64,000 nt of DNA. Origin: Bacilli bacterium (GTDB taxonomy: Bacteria > Bacillota_I > Bacilli_A > RF39 > UBA660). The stretch covers positions 1-64,000 of the forward strand of contig JAGAIS010000001.1 in NCBI GenBank assembly GCA_017626405.1, written 5' to 3'. Made by a program: the position numbers and the translations under genes. Positions 46,860-54,741 of the stretch are shown here, piece after piece (the stretch's first letter is position 1; each line of letters starts with the position of its first letter). The notes beneath the pieces are model-generated. The model saw only the letters and a program-made list of their open reading frames with translations. It made no database searches and was not told the origin of the DNA.

Positions 46860-47194
46860 TTATTGTTCTATTAGTAATCTTTGTTTGACTCCTTCTACTG
46901 ATAGTTGCTCTTCTTTTATTTTAAAACTAAAACTCTTTTATTAAGTAACACACTATCTATAGTATTATTATATGGAAAATTAATACTCTTAAATAAAAAA
47001 AGCAAATCGTTAACTCTTGTACGTCTTCTCTTTTTTCTTCTTTAAATACTTCTAGCATTTCTTCTGTTCTCTGCAGATTCAGAAACAGCAAACGATCTTA
47101 CACCAGCTTTTACTAATGTCTTATCTTCAGCATTTAATATAGACCATACAAAATTATTAATACCTAAGTCTAATCCTATTACATATTTTTTCAT
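46860..47194 (-). pseudogene. Decayed N-terminal fragment of cas9
   Basis: From the ATG at 47192-47194 the minus strand reads MKKYVIGLDLGINNFVWSIL, the RuvC-I motif of Cas9 with its catalytic Asp, then GVRSFAVSESAENRRNARSI. A TAA interrupts at 47042-47044, after which the same frame continues with RRKKRRRTRVNDLLFLFKS, an arginine-rich bridge helix as in Cas9. A second stop and a frameshift follow, then KIKEEQLSVEG to 46862. About 110 of roughly 1,000-1,400 residues remain. No cas1, cas2 or CRISPR array is in the window. IscB is less likely because the RuvC-I to bridge-helix pattern reads as Cas9. Confidence 0.75.
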
Positions 47195-47206
47195 AGTCGC
47201 TTCTTT

Positions 47207-47240
47207 TCTTTTATTACTTTTATTATACTATACTTTAAAT
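47207..47240 (-). promoter_or_regulatory. Probable relic promoter of cas9 fragment
   Basis: On the minus strand a TATAAT box preceded by an AT-rich stretch lies some 30 nt upstream of the relic ATG. Its -35 box is poor. It is given with low confidence. Confidence 0.35.
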
Positions 47241-47289
47241 TAATTTAGTATATTTCATTAATAATATAAATTTCTTAAAAAACTAGAGC

Positions 47290-47355
47290 ATATCTTTATG
47301 TTCTCTTCAGGGGGCGATTTCTTTCTTCCAACTGGAGAGAGCAAAATATGTTAAA
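47290..47355. repeat. Core copy (a): CTTCAGGGGG element beside cas9 relic
   Basis: The plus strand carries TCAGGGGG at 47307-47314 inside an imperfect long stem: CATAT-TTT-GTTCTCT (47290-47306) pairs with AGAGAGC-AAA-ATATG. On the minus strand the core CCCCCTGAAG is followed by the small hairpin AGAACAT / ATGCTCT and TTTTTT, like a terminator. The 14-nt block GAAGAGAACATAAA is shared with copy (e) at 61083-61096. It marks the left end of the island. Confidence 0.55.
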
Positions 47356-47440
47356 AATTATTAAATTATAATAAATTAATTTATAATTATTATTGAAGTT
47401 ATTACTATACTACTTCTAAATTTTCATTTATATTGAACCT

Positions 47441-47474
47441 AAAAAAATATCATCTTGTTAGATGATATTTTTTT
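47441..47474 (-). terminator. Terminator after AlbA_2 gene
   Basis: Perfect stem AAATATCATCT / AGATGATATTT with loop TGTT and T/A runs on both sides. Confidence 0.85.
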
Positions 47475-48987
47475 ACTTTCTTATGGTAATATATTTTTGA
47501 TTACTAGCACTTAAATGTTCTTTATTTGTATATTCTAATAATGATTGTTCAATTAATGGCATTATTATTTTTTCTCTTACATAGCTTCTAGAATTCATTC
47601 CAAGATACTTTCTAATCTCTTGCATTGATTTTGGCTCAACACAATAATCCAATACCAATTTTTGATTACGTTTTACTTGATCACCAACTTGATCACTGAC
47701 TTGACCACTGACTTGACCACTAACTTGACTAGTTACTTGATTTGATATGCTATCATTATTTCTAAAAACAACTTTAAAACTATCTCTTTCCTCGTAAAAT
47801 TCGGGTTCTGGTAATCCATATTTTTTCATTTCCCTTTTCATAGTAGGAATTCCTGAATGTCTATTTTCAATAACAGATCCTTTTTCTTCCAGTATTCTTA
47901 CAAGAGTAGGATTTCTTGATTCCATAGTAGTAGCAGTACCTAATTTTTCAAGCTTGTTTGTACCATATAATGTTCCAGGATTAATTATTTCAATTCGATC
48001 ATTATACATGTACACTGATATATATGCATTTTCTGTTTGAGTACTATAATCTCTATGTATTAATGCATTTGCAATTGCTTCTCTTAAAGCTTCTAATGGA
48101 TATTCTGTTCTATCACTTCTAATACCTAATTCATTAATAATTACACTATTTTTCATATTTCTCTTCAAAAAATTCATTGTTCCTTCAAGCATTTGTTCAA
48201 TTGTTCCTTCAATTCTTTTATTATCAATAAATCTTTCTCCTAAATTTCCTGTATCTCCTAATTCAGTTCCAGGAACAACAACACATGCAACAAATAATTG
48301 AGGATAAAAAGATTGAGGATATTCACCAAAAATCATTGTACCCGCTAAAGTAGGATAGACAATGTCGTTATTAGTATCTGTTATACCACATAATTTTAAA
48401 CATTTATCAAAATCATTTTTAGCAAAATTTGGTTTTTCAGTTTTTATTTTGTTAACATATTCACTAATACTATCTTTATTTAAATCATCTAATGAAGCTC
48501 TTTTTGTTGGTCTTGTATCTTCAAATATATGATCATTATAACTTTCCAATGCATATATTTCATAATCTGTCATATGATCATCTTTATCACCAATTCTAGT
48601 ATATGATCCATTTTTTAAACCACTAGACTTGTAATAACATGGTTTTTTATTTTGAGCAATTTCATCAATTTTTACAGCTACAATATTCTTTCCATCATAT
48701 TCCATTGGAAGTATATCTGCTCTAACGGATGGAATCATAGAATCACTACATAACGAGGATATTTGTTTTTGAAGATCATTTACATTATATACGCCTTCAA
48801 CAGCAAAATTATTTTCTTCGTTTACTCCAAATATTATTAGTCCTCCAAATTTATTTGAGAAGCTAGAGATGGTATCATAACATTTTTTAGGGAAACCACC
48901 TAATGCTGTTTTTGCCTCCAACTTATTAGTTTCAGTTTTGTACTTTTGCATATACTTTATAGCTTCTATAACTTCACTCTTTTGCAT
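47473..48987 (-). CDS. AlbA_2 / HATPase / winged-helix protein
   Basis: A 504-residue protein. Residues about 15-130 form a Schlafen AlbA_2 DNA-binding domain (ETNKLEAKTAL, FSNKFGGLIIFGV). Residues about 290-410 form a HATPase_c_4-like region (LREAIANALIHRDYS). A linker with six QV-x-x repeats follows, and then a C-terminal winged helix. Such proteins are usually annotated as ATP-binding or RecG-like regulators and occur often in defence islands and mobile elements. It is the main gene of block 1. The SD is AGAGGAGCAA. Confidence 0.8.
   Translation of the reverse strand: MQKSEVIEAIKYMQKYKTETNKLEAKTALGGFPKKCYDTISSFSNKFGGLIIFGVNEENNFAVEGVYNVNDLQKQISSLCSDSMIPSVRADILPMEYDGKNIVAVKIDEIAQNKKPCYYKSSGLKNGSYTRIGDKDDHMTDYEIYALESYNDHIFEDTRPTKRASLDDLNKDSISEYVNKIKTEKPNFAKNDFDKCLKLCGITDTNNDIVYPTLAGTMIFGEYPQSFYPQLFVACVVVPGTELGDTGNLGERFIDNKRIEGTIEQMLEGTMNFLKRNMKNSVIINELGIRSDRTEYPLEALREAIANALIHRDYSTQTENAYISVYMYNDRIEIINPGTLYGTNKLEKLGTATTMESRNPTLVRILEEKGSVIENRHSGIPTMKREMKKYGLPEPEFYEERDSFKVVFRNNDSISNQVTSQVSGQVSGQVSDQVGDQVKRNQKLVLDYCVEPKSMQEIRKYLGMNSRSYVREKIIMPLIEQSLLEYTNKEHLSASNQKYITIRK
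47690..47745. repeat. 12-bp coding repeats in the AlbA_2 gene
   Basis: Tandem ~12-bp units encode Gln-Val-x-x six times in the linker between the HATPase region and the winged helix. The number of units probably varies. Confidence 0.75.
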
Positions 48988-49056
48988 AACAATTGCTCCT
49001 CTCTCTTAATATTATACTATAAATACTATCTAATATAAAAACCATTATGCAACTTT

Positions 49057-49290
49057 TTATTTTTTTATTAAAGATTCACTTATTACGGTAATAAACGTAT
49101 TAATATACACATTTGCTTCTTCCATATTTAAATTATCTAAAGATTCCAGTAAATCACTTGTATTTTTTAGTGCCTCATACACTTTAGAATATTTTTTTCT
49201 TCCTTCAGGATTCATTTGTTCAATTTGTTTTAAGTAATTGCCAATAAGTTCTATAGCAAGTTTATTATTTTTATTATTATTATTATTCAC
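49057..49290 (-). CDS. Small hypothetical protein under attenuator-like leader
   Basis: A 77-residue, helical, polar protein starting with GTG; the N-terminus is a run of Asn. The SD GGAGGAG lies 6 nt upstream. The overlapping ATGTGA upstream of the GTG is a start-stop mini-ORF. A promoter at 49366-49394 and a terminator hairpin at 49313-49351 lie in its short leader. It is 69 nt upstream of the AlbA_2 gene on the same strand. Function unknown; a role in controlling the AlbA_2 gene is possible. Confidence 0.65.
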   Translation of the reverse strand: MNNNNNKNNKLAIELIGNYLKQIEQMNPEGRKKYSKVYEALKNTSDLLESLDNLNMEEANVYINTFITVISESLIKK

Positions 49291-49312
49291 ATAATCTCCT
49301 CCTATCCATAAT

Positions 49313-49351
49313 TAAAAAAGCAGTCAAAAACCTGTGAGGTCTTATACTGCT
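49313..49351 (-). terminator. Terminator-like hairpin in the leader of the 49290 gene
   Basis: On the minus strand AGCAGT and ACTGCT enclose a nested ACCT / AGGT stem, followed by TTTTTT. The promoter lies only about 15 nt upstream and the SD about 10 nt downstream, so this is a leader terminator and not the end of another gene. Confidence 0.75.
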
Positions 49352-49365
49352 TCCTTCTTTAGCAC

Positions 49366-49394
49366 ATTATAATACTTTTGTTGGTAATTGTCGA
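49366..49394 (-). promoter_or_regulatory. Promoter of the 49290 gene
   Basis: Minus-strand TCGACA (49389-49394) and TATAAT (49366-49371) with a 17-nt spacer. Confidence 0.75.
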
Positions 49395-49440
49395 TAGTTA
49401 ATCCTATCACTGTTTTATATTATTTAATAATCTCTACAAG

Positions 49441-49497
49441 GGCGACTGCTCTCTTCCTCCTGAAGAGGCGTTGAAGGGCGGCTCATTTTTTGTTAAA
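49441..49497. repeat. Core copy (b): inverted CCTCCTGAAG element
   Basis: CCTCCTGAAG at 49456-49465 (plus strand), with a small CTCTTC / GAAGAG hairpin around the core. A GAGGCG / CGGCTC hairpin and ATTTTTT follow, so the core again sits just ahead of a terminator-like structure. It is inverted relative to copies a, c, d and f. Confidence 0.5.
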
Positions 49498-49510
49498 CCC
49501 AATATTTATA

Positions 49511-49530
49511 AGGATTTGTGGGGATTTGCA
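49511..49530. repeat. 10-bp tandem direct repeat next to copy (b)
   Basis: AGGATTTGTG followed directly by GGGATTTGCA, 7 of 10 positions shared, one helical turn apart. Possible arm-type binding site. Confidence 0.45.
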
Positions 49531-49683
49531 ACTTACAACTTTCTCATAAAAACTACAAAAAAAATACAATTTTTCAGTAATAACTTTTAAACCGTAATAA
49601 TTAACAAGATGTAATCAGGACCTAGAAATAGTTCTTTTTGTTTGAAGTTATTTTAAATACTGAAAAAAAGATTGCACCGCTCT

Positions 49684-49701
49684 CTTCAGGAGAATCGAAC
49701 A
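49684..49701. repeat. Core copy (c): CTTCAGGAG element
   Basis: CTTCAGGAG at 49684-49692, same orientation as copies a, d and f. On the minus strand a GATT...AATC stem and seven T follow, which may also end the six-gene operon. Confidence 0.45.
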
Positions 49702-49734
49702 CTTGTATGTTATATGTCTGTGATAAAAGATTAC

Positions 49735-49758
49735 AACCACGTAATTACGTGGTTTTTT
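49735..49758 (+). terminator. Strong plus-strand terminator
   Basis: Perfect 20-nt palindrome AACCACGTAATTACGTGGTT followed by TTTT. Confidence 0.75.
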
Positions 49759-49800
49759 AGTATTCTTCAATTTATAAGAATTTATAAAAATTTAAATATT

Positions 49801-49824
49801 AGTATAGGTAAAAGTATAGGTAAA
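49801..49824. repeat. Perfect 12-bp tandem direct repeat
   Basis: AGTATAGGTAAA occurs twice without a gap, beside core copy (c) and just after the end of the six-gene operon. Candidate arm-type recombinase site. Confidence 0.6.
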
Positions 49825-49861
49825 TTGTTACTACCAAAAAATTATTATCTTAAGAAGTAGA

Positions 49862-50323
49862 TTATTTAAAATAATAATAATCATAATATTGTTCAATTAT
49901 ATCGTTTGCAAATGACATTAATTCAGGATCCCACTCATCAATATACTTTTCAAAATCAGTAATCTTATCTATTTTTGGATAATTAGAATCAATATTAGGA
50001 AAAGGTTGCAATAATTTGTCTAAATTAGCAGTTCCTCCTCTAACATCAATATACAAATCATAATTCATATATTTATAATAACAGCAACAATGCACTTCAG
50101 TTCCTGAATCATTAGAAATAATTACTACATCATATCCAAAACGCAAGTGAAGTACATAAGCAAATACTAGACAATATCCTGATAAAAAATTATAAGCACT
50201 GTAATAAATAGGTTTATCGTTTATAGTTGCTGCAATACATTTACTTTGAATTTGTGTTAATTCGCAAAATGAAGAATCGACATTCGAATAAAAATTATCT
50301 TTAATTAATCGATTATTACTCAT
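49862..50323 (-). CDS. Small Cys/His/Asp hydrolase-like protein (last gene of six-gene operon)
   Basis: A 153-residue protein. SGYCLVFAYVLH (Cys51), TEVHCCCYY (His78) and YIDVRGG (Asp93) give the order and spacing of a papain-like or transglutaminase-type catalytic triad, and the surrounding pattern resembles short phage and island proteins of that fold. Activity is inferred. Its ATG overlaps the TGA of the ATPase gene (ATGA, 50320-50323), so the two are translated together. It is a good candidate for the effector of the ATPase. Confidence 0.65.
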   Translation of the reverse strand: MSNNRLIKDNFYSNVDSSFCELTQIQSKCIAATINDKPIYYSAYNFLSGYCLVFAYVLHLRFGYDVVIISNDSGTEVHCCCYYKYMNYDLYIDVRGGTANLDKLLQPFPNIDSNYPKIDKITDFEKYIDEWDPELMSFANDIIEQYYDYYYFK

Positions 50324-52521
50324 AGTATGTCAAGAATTTGTTGTATAACATATTTTGGAATAGCTTTAAATTCATTTAGCGATAGTTTTGTCCAACATAT
50401 TTCATCATCATCGGAATGCATTATAGCATTTAATAATGTTTTAAACTCTTCCAAGAGATCTCTTTTTGGCGAATCAGTTATTTTCCACATATTTTGAATT
50501 GATTTTTTAAATCTGTTTGGAGAACTAGATTCACTACGCACAACATATTCTGCAATTGTCCTTAAACAACATAGTTCTTCTACTGTTAATTGAAAAGCAT
50601 TTTTTACGCTAATTGTGTTATATAAATTTTCAATTTCACTGAAAATAGTCGTTTCATCCTGTATAGATTCAAAAGTAGTATCATAAGCAAGTCCAAAATA
50701 TTCAAATATTTTTTTTATATCATCTATAAAATTATTATTCCAAGTAGTTGTTGATTCATCTTTTCGGTAATGTACCAATTTACAAATATAATTATAAACA
50801 GGCATATTATTAGGCAATTGATTAATATATTTATATAATTCATATAATTGTCTAAATGCAATGGCGCGTTGAACAATAGAGTAAGTTCCATTAGAATTTA
50901 GTAAAATATTTTTATATAAATCAATTTCTGGCAAATAGTTGTTTTCTAAGCTCATAATTTCAATTTCAGAATTATTTGTTTCAACAAGTATTAAAGGAGT
51001 TGTATTTAAAAAACCTCTAAATCCTTTTTCTACTGAATGAATAAAATCTAACTCGTGAGTAAGCAAAAACATTTTGTTAAAAGATGCATCCCCTAGACTT
51101 CTAAGTATATCAACAGATGTATATCTTCTAAAAATATCATAACTTGAAATAGGATCATCAATAATGATAACTTTATTAGCATTATTATCGTTTAAAATAA
51201 TTTGAATAAAAAAAGCAAACGCTAAAGTACTTTTTTCACCATAACTCAATGTATTAGTAACATTATTAGTTACATCTATATCATTTTTCGACTTTAAAAA
51301 TATATATTCACTATTATCATTTATTCCGTTCTTAACAACTTCACCTTTATCAACCACTATTTTATAATTTAAGCCTAATCTTTCTAAAATATGATTTATA
51401 GAATTTTCTTTGCTTCCTATTAATGAAATTAATTGATTATTTGATTCTATTACCGCTTGTTTTAAAGCTTCTAAACTAAGTATAACATTATTAATATCAT
51501 TAATAATTAATTGAATATAATTGGAATTTACATCAAAAAATTCAAATTGTTCGAATTTGTTTTCAATATCAATTTCTTCAATATTAGATATTTCATTAAA
51601 TTTTTTTAAATCTGAAATTGTTTCTTCAATAAATGTTCTATCATGATCATATTTACTCTTTACTTGTCGCATTAAACTGATTATTTCGTCTTCTTTATTT
51701 ATTTCAATAGAATCATTTATCATAGAAATTATAGTTTGAATTTCATCTTTAATGTTTAAACTGATTTTTTCGTCTTCTATCAATACAGATAATTTTTCTT
51801 TTTTTGCAACTTTATCACTAAATAATTTATCATGAATAGAAGAAACACTATTAATACCATTGATTTGTCCTTTAACATCATCTGAAATATTATCTATATT
51901 ATTTTTACACCAGGGACAATAATCCATATTTAAATTTTTATATAAATAAAGACCTTGATACCACCAATTTTTATGTTGTTCATTATTAATATCAAATATT
52001 TCATTATATGATAAGGGAAGATTGCCTTGAAGAAAAGTAGTTGCAAATCTTTTTTTAGCATCTGAAACATTTCCAGTTGTGGAAAAATCGAACGCTTTAT
52101 CTACTTCATTAAAAACAGGATTTAGAGAATCAATTTTAGATAACAACTGATTAATTGTATCCTTAATAATATTTATATTATTTATTTGTTCCTCTAGTTC
52201 TGGACTATTAAAAATTATTTTAGACTGATTCTTTTGTAATGAATCATTTAAATAAATAAAATTATTTATAAATTTATCATCAAATACTCGCAAATCATTT
52301 TGATTATATATATTATAAATCTCATTAATTTGCTCATCGTTTTGCAGTTCAAAATTTTTAGATAAGTTTTCATTTATTAACAAATCTTTCAAAGTAGATT
52401 TTCCTCTTCCATTAGATCCATAAAATAAAATTATTTTATTATTCGGATCTAACACACTATTTTTAAGTTGTTCTGAAATTTCAAGTTTCTTCATTCCTTT
52501 TTGATTTTTTGCAATTATCAT
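50320..52521 (-). CDS. Zinc-hook AAA ATPase, RloC/PrrC-like
   Basis: A 733-residue SMC-like ATPase. Walker A is GSNGRGKST (35-43). A CPWC zinc-hook-like pair lies at 202-205 within coiled coil, and the signature LSYGEKS, Walker B IIIDDPISSYD and the TH-loop LLTHELDF follow in the second half. After these, an Arg-x-x-x-Glu at 557-561 and a His at 584 recall the anticodon-nuclease triad of PrrC/RloC, though the spacing to His is shorter. If real, it would cut tRNA after phage-induced damage. A strong GGAGGTG SD sets the start. Confidence 0.8.
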   Translation of the reverse strand: MIIAKNQKGMKKLEISEQLKNSVLDPNNKIILFYGSNGRGKSTLKDLLINENLSKNFELQNDEQINEIYNIYNQNDLRVFDDKFINNFIYLNDSLQKNQSKIIFNSPELEEQINNINIIKDTINQLLSKIDSLNPVFNEVDKAFDFSTTGNVSDAKKRFATTFLQGNLPLSYNEIFDINNEQHKNWWYQGLYLYKNLNMDYCPWCKNNIDNISDDVKGQINGINSVSSIHDKLFSDKVAKKEKLSVLIEDEKISLNIKDEIQTIISMINDSIEINKEDEIISLMRQVKSKYDHDRTFIEETISDLKKFNEISNIEEIDIENKFEQFEFFDVNSNYIQLIINDINNVILSLEALKQAVIESNNQLISLIGSKENSINHILERLGLNYKIVVDKGEVVKNGINDNSEYIFLKSKNDIDVTNNVTNTLSYGEKSTLAFAFFIQIILNDNNANKVIIIDDPISSYDIFRRYTSVDILRSLGDASFNKMFLLTHELDFIHSVEKGFRGFLNTTPLILVETNNSEIEIMSLENNYLPEIDLYKNILLNSNGTYSIVQRAIAFRQLYELYKYINQLPNNMPVYNYICKLVHYRKDESTTTWNNNFIDDIKKIFEYFGLAYDTTFESIQDETTIFSEIENLYNTISVKNAFQLTVEELCCLRTIAEYVVRSESSSPNRFKKSIQNMWKITDSPKRDLLEEFKTLLNAIMHSDDDEICWTKLSLNEFKAIPKYVIQQILDIL

Positions 52522-52550
52522 GTTACACCTCCAAAGTTGTTAATAATTAT

Positions 52551-52859
52551 TTAGCAGTATAAATCTATATCGTCATGATCTTCACCATCATAATGATTAT
52601 AATAGTGAAATCCATCTTCTATTTTTTTGTTACAAACTCCACATACATCCCAGTATCCAAAATTTGATGAATCAGTATCTGAATACATTACTGTAACCAC
52701 TTTACATTTGCAAAATTGTTCATTATCTGGTTTATTGTTCACTATCTTACTTTTTAATTCATCAATATTCATTTCTTTATTCAATAAATTATTAGAATCA
52801 TTGTTAATTACTAATTTTTCTTTAGATTTTACATCAATAGTTATATTAGAATTTTCCAT
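52551..52859 (-). CDS. Small zinc-ribbon protein (fourth gene of operon)
   Basis: A 102-residue protein. The N-terminal half is polar and probably disordered. The C-terminal half has CKC, CGVC and a final Cys with His residues, a likely zinc site. The ATG at 52857-52859 starts 1 nt after the stop of the DUF2075 gene, and its SD lies inside that gene, so translation is coupled. No family recognised; an adaptor role is possible. Confidence 0.65.
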   Translation of the reverse strand: MENSNITIDVKSKEKLVINNDSNNLLNKEMNIDELKSKIVNNKPDNEQFCKCKVVTVMYSDTDSSNFGYWDVCGVCNKKIEDGFHYYNHYDGEDHDDIDLYC

Positions 52860-52860
52860 A

Positions 52861-54732
52861 TTATTCACCTCGCATATATTTATTCAATTCTTTATCAACA
52901 CAATAAACATAACAACCTTTCATTCCTCTAGTCATTAATGTTCTATAAGTATTTTTTATAATAGAATCAGCTATTTTATTTGCTACTTCTTGTCCTTGTT
53001 CTTTAGCTGTCTTATTTATACCTCTCAAAGATTGATCGGTTTTTGCTCTCTTAGAATAATCAGTAACTATATGATCATTTTCATATCTCATATCATCACC
53101 AATTATAACTCCAACATAATCAAATTCTAATCCTTGACATGTATGAATACATCCAGCTTCGTTAACTGATTGAGGATCAATTGCCCATGTAGTTGAATTA
53201 CCTAAGTTCCAACTCATTTCAAAATCGTACTCTGGTATTATTATATCATATACATCAGATTTGTTTTTACCTTCACTAATCCAATTCCAACAATATCCTG
53301 CTACTATTCTAGATTTGTTATTGATAGAATTTTTTTCTTCAATTGCTTTTCTCATTTCATTTGGATCATCAAAAACTTTAAAATCATAATCAAATCCATC
53401 TATATCTAAATTAGCAGTTTCTTTAATTTCTAATAAATTATTTAACCATGCAATATAACCGTCTGAACCATTACATCTAAATTGGCTATCTAATTCGTAA
53501 GTATATATACCTGCTCCTAATTCATCAGCATACTTCTTAATCATATCTTCACTACCAATATCTTTAAGAGTTACCTTTTGATTTTCATCTATAAAGAATA
53601 TTGAGAAATTAGAAGCGTTAATAATTTCTTTAATTTGGTTTTCTCCTTTATTTTGAAACATTCCAGATTTGGCATTTAATCTATGAGCTTCATCTACTAT
53701 TAAAACATCTAGTTTATTACTTTCTTCATCTACAAAGTTTCCAGAACCTTGAAATAAATGATTAATATATGTTTGAGTAAAGTTTCCTCGTAATTTTGCA
53801 GAAAACACACTTCTAGGAGCTGAATTTTTTGTAACATAGAAGCAAGTCATATTTCTTCTATTAAATTCAACTAATAAGTTAATAGCTAATACGGATTTAC
53901 CAGTTCCTGGTCCACCTCTTACTATCATTACATTCTTTTTATTACTAGATACTGTATCAATTGCATTACTTAATGCATATTCATATATAATTTTTTGTTC
54001 ATCAATCATATAGAATTCTTTATTACCTTGTAACATTTGAGTTAATGAATCTTGTAACATTTTAGAAGGTCTAATTCTACCATGATCTATTTCATAAAGA
54101 ATACTTCCATCATCGCCAGTCTCTATATATCTTTTAATAAAGTCTCTTAATTTAATAACATCATTATGTCCAAATAAAGGTGCTTTATCTGTATATTCTT
54201 TATAATTATTAGATAATAAAGTATCATCATCTTCAAAATAATAATTATGAAGATATGCACATGGTACTACATTAATATCTTTTAATTGAACTGACTCATT
54301 ATAATCTTTAATTAAATTAGCATAAGTCATGGCTTGATATGATGGATGATTGACATCTCTTAATCCTCCGCCCGTATAAGTATTTACTTTATAAATTCCA
54401 TCTAGATTAGCTACTTCAGTAGCTTTATCCCATTGCTTTAATTCAACAATAACAACATTAGACTTATTCTTATTAAATCCTGACATCATAAAATCTATTC
54501 TACATCCAGTAGGAGGAATATTATACTCAATTGCTATACCGGTATTATTCGGAATTTCATTATCACTTAAAACACCACGCATATATTGCATAGAATTCTT
54601 CCATGAATTAAATTCGGACGCACTAGGTTTTCTTTTAATTACTTCTATATATTTATTTCTAATCTTATCAGCAATTATTCCTAAATCTACATCATTGATA
54701 AAACCAGATTTTATTCCTTCATATACCAACAT
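52861..54732 (-). CDS. PD-(D/E)XK nuclease-DUF2075 helicase protein
   Basis: A 623-residue protein. The N-terminal domain has RIDFMMSG (Asp80) and VVIVELKQW (Glu97-x-Lys99), the core of a PD-(D/E)XK nuclease. Then comes the DUF2075 helicase domain with GGPGTGKSVLA, DEAHRLN, DENQKV, and late TCQGLEFDYVGVIIGDD and a conserved RTLMTRGMKG motif. DUF2075 proteins are Schlafen-related SF1-type helicases often found in defence islands. It follows the Ntn-like gene by 9 nt. Confidence 0.82.
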   Translation of the reverse strand: MLVYEGIKSGFINDVDLGIIADKIRNKYIEVIKRKPSASEFNSWKNSMQYMRGVLSDNEIPNNTGIAIEYNIPPTGCRIDFMMSGFNKNKSNVVIVELKQWDKATEVANLDGIYKVNTYTGGGLRDVNHPSYQAMTYANLIKDYNESVQLKDINVVPCAYLHNYYFEDDDTLLSNNYKEYTDKAPLFGHNDVIKLRDFIKRYIETGDDGSILYEIDHGRIRPSKMLQDSLTQMLQGNKEFYMIDEQKIIYEYALSNAIDTVSSNKKNVMIVRGGPGTGKSVLAINLLVEFNRRNMTCFYVTKNSAPRSVFSAKLRGNFTQTYINHLFQGSGNFVDEESNKLDVLIVDEAHRLNAKSGMFQNKGENQIKEIINASNFSIFFIDENQKVTLKDIGSEDMIKKYADELGAGIYTYELDSQFRCNGSDGYIAWLNNLLEIKETANLDIDGFDYDFKVFDDPNEMRKAIEEKNSINNKSRIVAGYCWNWISEGKNKSDVYDIIIPEYDFEMSWNLGNSTTWAIDPQSVNEAGCIHTCQGLEFDYVGVIIGDDMRYENDHIVTDYSKRAKTDQSLRGINKTAKEQGQEVANKIADSIIKNTYRTLMTRGMKGCYVYCVDKELNKYMRGE

Positions 54733-54741
54733 TTACTTCAC

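Larger units (their letters stand above)
49498..49861. other. Non-coding stretch between blocks 1 and 2
   Basis: About 360 nt with no gene I can support. It holds a 10-bp tandem pair (49511-49530), core copy (c) at 49684-49692, a plus-strand terminator (49735-49758) and a perfect 12-bp tandem repeat (49801-49824). The plus-strand terminator has no visible gene or clear promoter upstream, so either a short RNA or a relic is ended here. Confidence 0.6.

Noticed and set aside
46800-46860. Three TATTATAAAA-like 10-mers as another arm-type repeat cluster near copy (a)
   Set aside because: The stretch is almost pure A/T, so such periodicity can arise by chance; not counted with the other clusters.
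49660-49760. tRNA fossil: minus strand has GTTCGATTC like a T loop beside core copy (c)
   Set aside because: The flanks do not form a T stem and no acceptor or anticodon stem can be found; kept only as a core copy.
49672-49860. Plus-strand 62-codon frame
   Set aside because: No SD, crosses the strong terminator at 49735-49758 and contains the tandem repeats; not a likely gene.
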